A stretch of 19,908 nucleotides of DNA, taken from the NCBI GenBank assembly GCA_018714665.1, contig DVNA01000198.1, positions 1-19,908 of the forward strand, written 5' to 3'. Every line of letters begins with the position of its first letter. Within the stretch, counting starts at the first letter, position 1. Position numbers and translations under genes: made by a program. The DNA comes from Candidatus Gallibacteroides avistercoris (GTDB taxonomy: Bacteria; Bacteroidota; Bacteroidia; Bacteroidales; CHK158-818). This document shows positions 16,714 to 19,908 of the stretch, piece by piece. The notes beneath the pieces were generated by a model. That model had not been told where the DNA came from and searched no databases. It saw nothing but the letters and a program-made list of their open reading frames with translations.

Positions 16714-19134
16714 ATGATACGATGGTGGCACATATCAAAATTGGTTTTGTACTCTCCAAAGAAAAGGAATGTTCGTTGCAGACGGATGAAACGAATATTT
16801 TTTATTTTAATTTTCTTGTCGGCAATCGGGTTGCTGCTCTATTTCTGTACTCCGAAAGACCTGTTTCCCCAACCGCCATCGGCGCTGTTATACAGTGCCG
16901 AAAAGGAGCTGTTAGGTGCACGCATCGCCGCTGACGGGCAGTGGCGATTTCCTGCGACAGATACGGTATCCGACAAATTTACCGCTTGTATCACTACCTA
17001 CGAGGACAAACGTTTTTTCTATCATCCGGGCATCGACCCGTTGGCACTGGCAAGGGCCGTTCTGCTAAATATCGAACACCGGCAGATAGTCAGCGGAGGC
17101 AGTACGCTTACCATGCAAGTCGCCCGCATGGCACGGGGTAACCGTTCCCGAAACCTGTACGAAAAAGCGGTAGAGGCTCTTTGGGCGCTGTCGTTAGAGT
17201 GTCGGCTCTCCAAACAGGAGATACTCTCGCTTTACGCCAACCACGCACCTTTCGGGGGAAATGTCATCGGTCTTGAAACGGCGGCCTGGCGTTACTTCGG
17301 GCGGGATGCCTCCCGCCTCTCGTGGGCAGAAAACGCGACCTTGGCTGTTCTACCCAATGCGCCGGCCTTGATACATCCGGGGAAAAACCGGGACCTGCTG
17401 CTACAAAAACGCAATCGGCTGCTTGCTGAATTACAAAAACGGGGCATCATCGATGAAACGACCTACGAATTGTCTTGCCTGGAACCGTTACCGCAAACGC
17501 CCCTGCCTTTGCCCAACCATGCTCCTCATTTATTGGACCGGATGATGAAAGAGTCCGGCACAGGGAAAATGCAATCGACGCTGCAATATCGGCTACAAAT
17601 ACGTTGCCAACAAATTGTCAACCAATATGCTGACAAATACAAGGGAAACCACGTACACAACATCGGAGCTTTGATTGCCGATATAGAGACGGGCGAGGTT
17701 CTGGCATACGTCGGCAACATAACCAACGATACCAGTCAAATATCGGCCTGGCAAGTGGATCTTGTTACTTCGGAAAGGAGTACAGGCAGTATCCTCAAAC
17801 CGTTTTTATACGCCGGTATGTTGCACGACGGGCTTTTGCTGCCGGGGACGCTTATTCCGGACATCCCGCTGAACATAAACGGATTCACCCCTCAAAACTT
17901 CAACAAGACTTTTTATGGAGCCGTTCCTGCACATACGGCCATAGAGAGGTCCTTGAACGTACCGTTGGTCAGGATGTTATCCCAGTACAATACCAGCCGG
18001 TTCCTGGCACTGCTCAAAAAAACGGGTATGACAACCTTGCCGTTTTCGGCAGATCACTACGGAGCATCCCTGATTTTAGGAGGTGCGGAAGGGTCGCTCT
18101 GGGACATCACCGGGATGTACGCCTCGTTATCGCGTACGTTAAACCATTTCAAGAAATACAACGGCCGTTACTGTCCGGCAGACATCCATCCGCTCAGGTT
18201 CACCCCCTCTCCCCCACAAAAGCCCATTCAGTCGGTCAAGGACGAACGGCTGACAGACGAGACTTTGTATTCGGCAGTTTCCATCTGGCATACGTTCGAG
18301 GCCATGTCGGCGCTCAGCCGTCCTGAGGAGGAGGCTGATTGGCAGCAATTCGAGTCCATGAAAAAAGTGGCCTGGAAAACCGGAACCAGTTATGGAAACC
18401 GGGATGCATGGGCCGTAGGTGTAACCTCCCGATACGCCGTAGGGGTCTGGGTAGGGAACGCTACGGGCGAGGGACGGCCGCAACTGACGGGTGTAGGATA
18501 TGCGGCTCCGGTTTTATTCGATCTGTTTTCGTTGCTCCCGGCATCGCCCTGGTTCGAGGAACCGCTCGATGAATCGGCCGAGACGGTTATTTGCAGAAAA
18601 AGCGGCTACCGGGCCTCGGACGCGTGCGATGAAACCGACACGATACGGATCCCGGAATCGGGGTTACAAACCAAGACCTGTCCTTTTCATCGCTTTATCC
18701 ACCTCTCCTTAGATGAGAAATTCCGAGTAAACAGCTCTTGCGAACGGATTGAACGAATGATCAAAAAATCGTGGTTCGTATTGCCTCCCGCTCAGGAGTA
18801 TTATTACAAGAACTACCATATCGATTACCGGCCACTTCCTCCGATAAAACCGGGATGCGACGAGACCCAAAGTTCCCAGATTGCCATCATATACCCTGAA
18901 TACAACGCTATCCTGATACTTCCCAAAGGGTTTGAAGGCGAGAAAAACCCCGTTGTTTTCAAGGCTGCCCACGCCCGGGAAGATGCTACTCTATATTGGC
19001 ATTTGGACGATATTTATCTGGGGGAAACTTCTGGCAAACATGAGATAGCGTGTCGACCCGATATAGGGACACACCTCCTTACCGTGATTGACGAACAGGG
19101 CAACCAACGAAAAATCATTTTCAACGTCAAGTAA
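16714..19134 (+). CDS. pbpC: Penicillin-binding protein 1C (bifunctional glycosyltransferase/transpeptidase)
   Basis: This 806-residue frame has one N-terminal membrane helix (about 28-44) and a periplasmic body. The GT51 glycosyltransferase domain (about 60-250) shows YEDKRFFYHPGIDP (catalytic Glu97) and GGSTLTMQVARM. The transpeptidase domain (about 315-600) has S359-I-L-K362 (SxxK), S413-L-N415 (SxN) and K555-T-G-T558. A Cys-bearing linker (C627, C638, C656 with PFHR), characteristic of PBP1C, leads into a C-terminal BiPBP_C domain (about 720-806). PBP1C polymerises lipid II and is thought to repair murein damage alongside alpha-2-macroglobulin. The true start is probably M25 at 16786 (MKRIFFILIF): it sits right before the helix, whereas the ATG at 16714 lies at the predicted transcription start. 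In E. coli the pair is co-directional; here it is divergent. Confidence 0.95.
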   Translation: MIRWWHISKLVLYSPKKRNVRCRRMKRIFFILIFLSAIGLLLYFCTPKDLFPQPPSALLYSAEKELLGARIAADGQWRFPATDTVSDKFTACITTYEDKRFFYHPGIDPLALARAVLLNIEHRQIVSGGSTLTMQVARMARGNRSRNLYEKAVEALWALSLECRLSKQEILSLYANHAPFGGNVIGLETAAWRYFGRDASRLSWAENATLAVLPNAPALIHPGKNRDLLLQKRNRLLAELQKRGIIDETTYELSCLEPLPQTPLPLPNHAPHLLDRMMKESGTGKMQSTLQYRLQIRCQQIVNQYADKYKGNHVHNIGALIADIETGEVLAYVGNITNDTSQISAWQVDLVTSERSTGSILKPFLYAGMLHDGLLLPGTLIPDIPLNINGFTPQNFNKTFYGAVPAHTAIERSLNVPLVRMLSQYNTSRFLALLKKTGMTTLPFSADHYGASLILGGAEGSLWDITGMYASLSRTLNHFKKYNGRYCPADIHPLRFTPSPPQKPIQSVKDERLTDETLYSAVSIWHTFEAMSALSRPEEEADWQQFESMKKVAWKTGTSYGNRDAWAVGVTSRYAVGVWVGNATGEGRPQLTGVGYAAPVLFDLFSLLPASPWFEEPLDESAETVICRKSGYRASDACDETDTIRIPESGLQTKTCPFHRFIHLSLDEKFRVNSSCERIERMIKKSWFVLPPAQEYYYKNYHIDYRPLPPIKPGCDETQSSQIAIIYPEYNAILILPKGFEGEKNPVVFKAAHAREDATLYWHLDDIYLGETSGKHEIACRPDIGTHLLTVIDEQGNQRKIIFNVK

Positions 19135-19200
19135 AGAGAATTGTATTCGCTCCTATCAAAGAAATCCATTGAAACAAATCATTCAATACCACAAGTGCCT

Positions 19201-19254
19201 AAAAAGGGAAAACGGCTGTCTCGTAATAGGAGAGACGGCCGTTTCCCTTTTTTT
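19201..19254. terminator. Strong bidirectional intrinsic terminator
   Basis: GGGAAAACGGCTGTCTC (19206-19222) pairs with GAGACGGCCGTTTCCC (19232-19247) around a 9-nt loop, with one bulged A and one G-U pair. Seven T residues follow on the plus strand (19248-19254), and five A residues precede it (19201-19205), giving a T run on the minus strand. It lies between the convergent pbpC and PepSY-like genes and should terminate both. The remaining bases of 19135-19265 hold nothing else. Confidence 0.9.
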
Positions 19255-19265
19255 ACTGTTTACTT

Positions 19266-19908
19266 TTACAAAGTATTTAAAATAACTCCATCAATATCAA
19301 TCCGTACGATTCTTTCGGTTGAACCTTGTTCCAATTCCAGTTCATAATAATCTTTTTTACCTGTTTCTTGCCAGTATTCGGCATCGTCAATCCGCCAATC
19401 GGCCCATTGAGACTGAGCCAGAGCATCTTTCACCGTTTGCGGCAACGAAAGCGGACTAACATCGTAATGAGTAGAAACCCACTGCATCTGCATATCGAAC
19501 GCAAGTTCTTTTTTTACTCCTGCATCCAGAATATCCAACTCATATCCAACCTTTTCTTTCTCAAAATCCAGGACAACAGCCTGTGGATAATTTTCAGTTA
19601 AATAATTCTGAATGGCATCCGGCATGGTTGTCGGCAAATATTTATCACTACTATCAGAAGCATTCTGTTGGGTCTTTATCCATTCTCCCGTTTCCGTAAA
19701 ATAAATATCTACCTCACTTTTACCAGACTCCAACTCTACTACATAAACCGTAGCTTGTCCATTACGGATCACTTTATCGACATCGTCTATTTGCCAAGCT
19801 GCGTATTCGGAAGAGGCAATCCACTCCCGGATGGTGGCCGGCAGTAGGGAATAGGGGAGGTCTTCTTCTGTCAAAAGCAAGTTCCCGGCCGAATCGAACC
19901 AAGCCTCT
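19266..19908 (-). CDS. PepSY-like repeat protein (5' end beyond window edge)
   Basis: The frame stays open to the right edge, so this is a 214-residue C-terminal part; the codon at 19880 is an internal TTG (Leu), not a start, since upstream codons read E-A-W-F-D-S-A-G-N in the same style. The sequence shows three tandem units of the PepSY-like (PF11396) kind, each about 65-75 residues: an amphipathic helix (PATIREWIASS, PDAIQNYLTEN, PQTVKDALAQS) followed by beta strands (VYVVELESGKSEVDIYF, YELDILDAGVKKELAF, YYELELEQGSTERIVRID). These proteins are typically secreted or periplasmic in Bacteroidales; their ligand is unknown and the 'beta-lactamase-inhibitor-like' label refers to the fold only. 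It is convergent with pbpC. Confidence 0.85.
   Translation of the reverse strand, partial: EAWFDSAGNLLLTEEDLPYSLLPATIREWIASSEYAAWQIDDVDKVIRNGQATVYVVELESGKSEVDIYFTETGEWIKTQQNASDSSDKYLPTTMPDAIQNYLTENYPQAVVLDFEKEKVGYELDILDAGVKKELAFDMQMQWVSTHYDVSPLSLPQTVKDALAQSQWADWRIDDAEYWQETGKKDYYELELEQGSTERIVRIDIDGVILNTL

Noticed and set aside
19878..19880. TTG as the start of the PepSY-like gene
   Set aside because: Codons upstream of it remain open to the window edge and continue the same protein style, so it is an internal leucine.
1..19908. Mobile elements, CRISPR arrays, tRNA or rRNA genes
   Set aside because: I looked for transposase motifs, terminal repeats, regularly spaced repeats and tRNA cloverleaf sequences and saw none.

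Overview
This window looks like chromosomal DNA of a Bacteroidota species, most likely order Bacteroidales. The genus cannot be fixed from the sequence alone. The evidence is the set of TAnnTTTG promoter -7 elements, the weak Shine-Dalgarno signals, several proteins in their Bacteroidales forms (an LptC with a lipobox, a Bacteroidales-type alpha-2-macroglobulin, PepSY-like repeats) and the gene order. There are no tRNA or rRNA genes, insertion sequences, phage genes or CRISPR arrays. Genes are packed tightly and no gene-free stretch exceeds 300 bases.

Left block (1-7427, minus strand). One transcription unit reads right to left: coaX (type III pantothenate kinase, GTG start at 7427), a FadL/OmpP1-like outer-membrane barrel, a periplasmic TPR protein, LptC (LPS export), a DUF21/CBS/CorC membrane protein, and a PpiD/SurA-type prolyl isomerase that runs off the left edge. 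Overlaps or short gaps (14-nt overlap, then 22, 47 and 8 nt) point to co-transcription as far as the CorC-type gene. The isomerase follows after 108 nt and may have its own weak promoter. Apart from coaX, the proteins belong to the envelope: LPS transport, outer-membrane protein folding, a barrel and its probable periplasmic partner.

Middle (7430-9776). A divergent promoter pair separates coaX from a plus-strand pair: an FtsB/DivIC-type division protein and a four-helix membrane protein of unknown function. A secreted two-domain esterase (Ig-like/CBM48-type plus CE1-type) follows on the minus strand, with its own promoter and a strand-selective terminator.

Right block (9777-19134). A very large thioester-containing alpha-2-macroglobulin lipoprotein and a PagL-like outer-membrane lipid A deacylase homologue form a minus-strand operon with a 4-nt gap. 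It diverges from pbpC (penicillin-binding protein 1C) on the plus strand. Alpha-2-macroglobulin next to PBP1C is a known bacterial pairing, thought to trap invading proteases and repair murein. The PagL-like gene in the same operon is the least expected part. A strong bidirectional terminator closes pbpC, and a secreted-type PepSY-like repeat protein enters from the right edge on the minus strand.

Nothing here is clearly a wholly new system. The best leads are the alpha-2-macroglobulin/PagL-like/PBP1C envelope module, the unstudied barrel plus TPR pair beside lptC, and several small inverted repeats.
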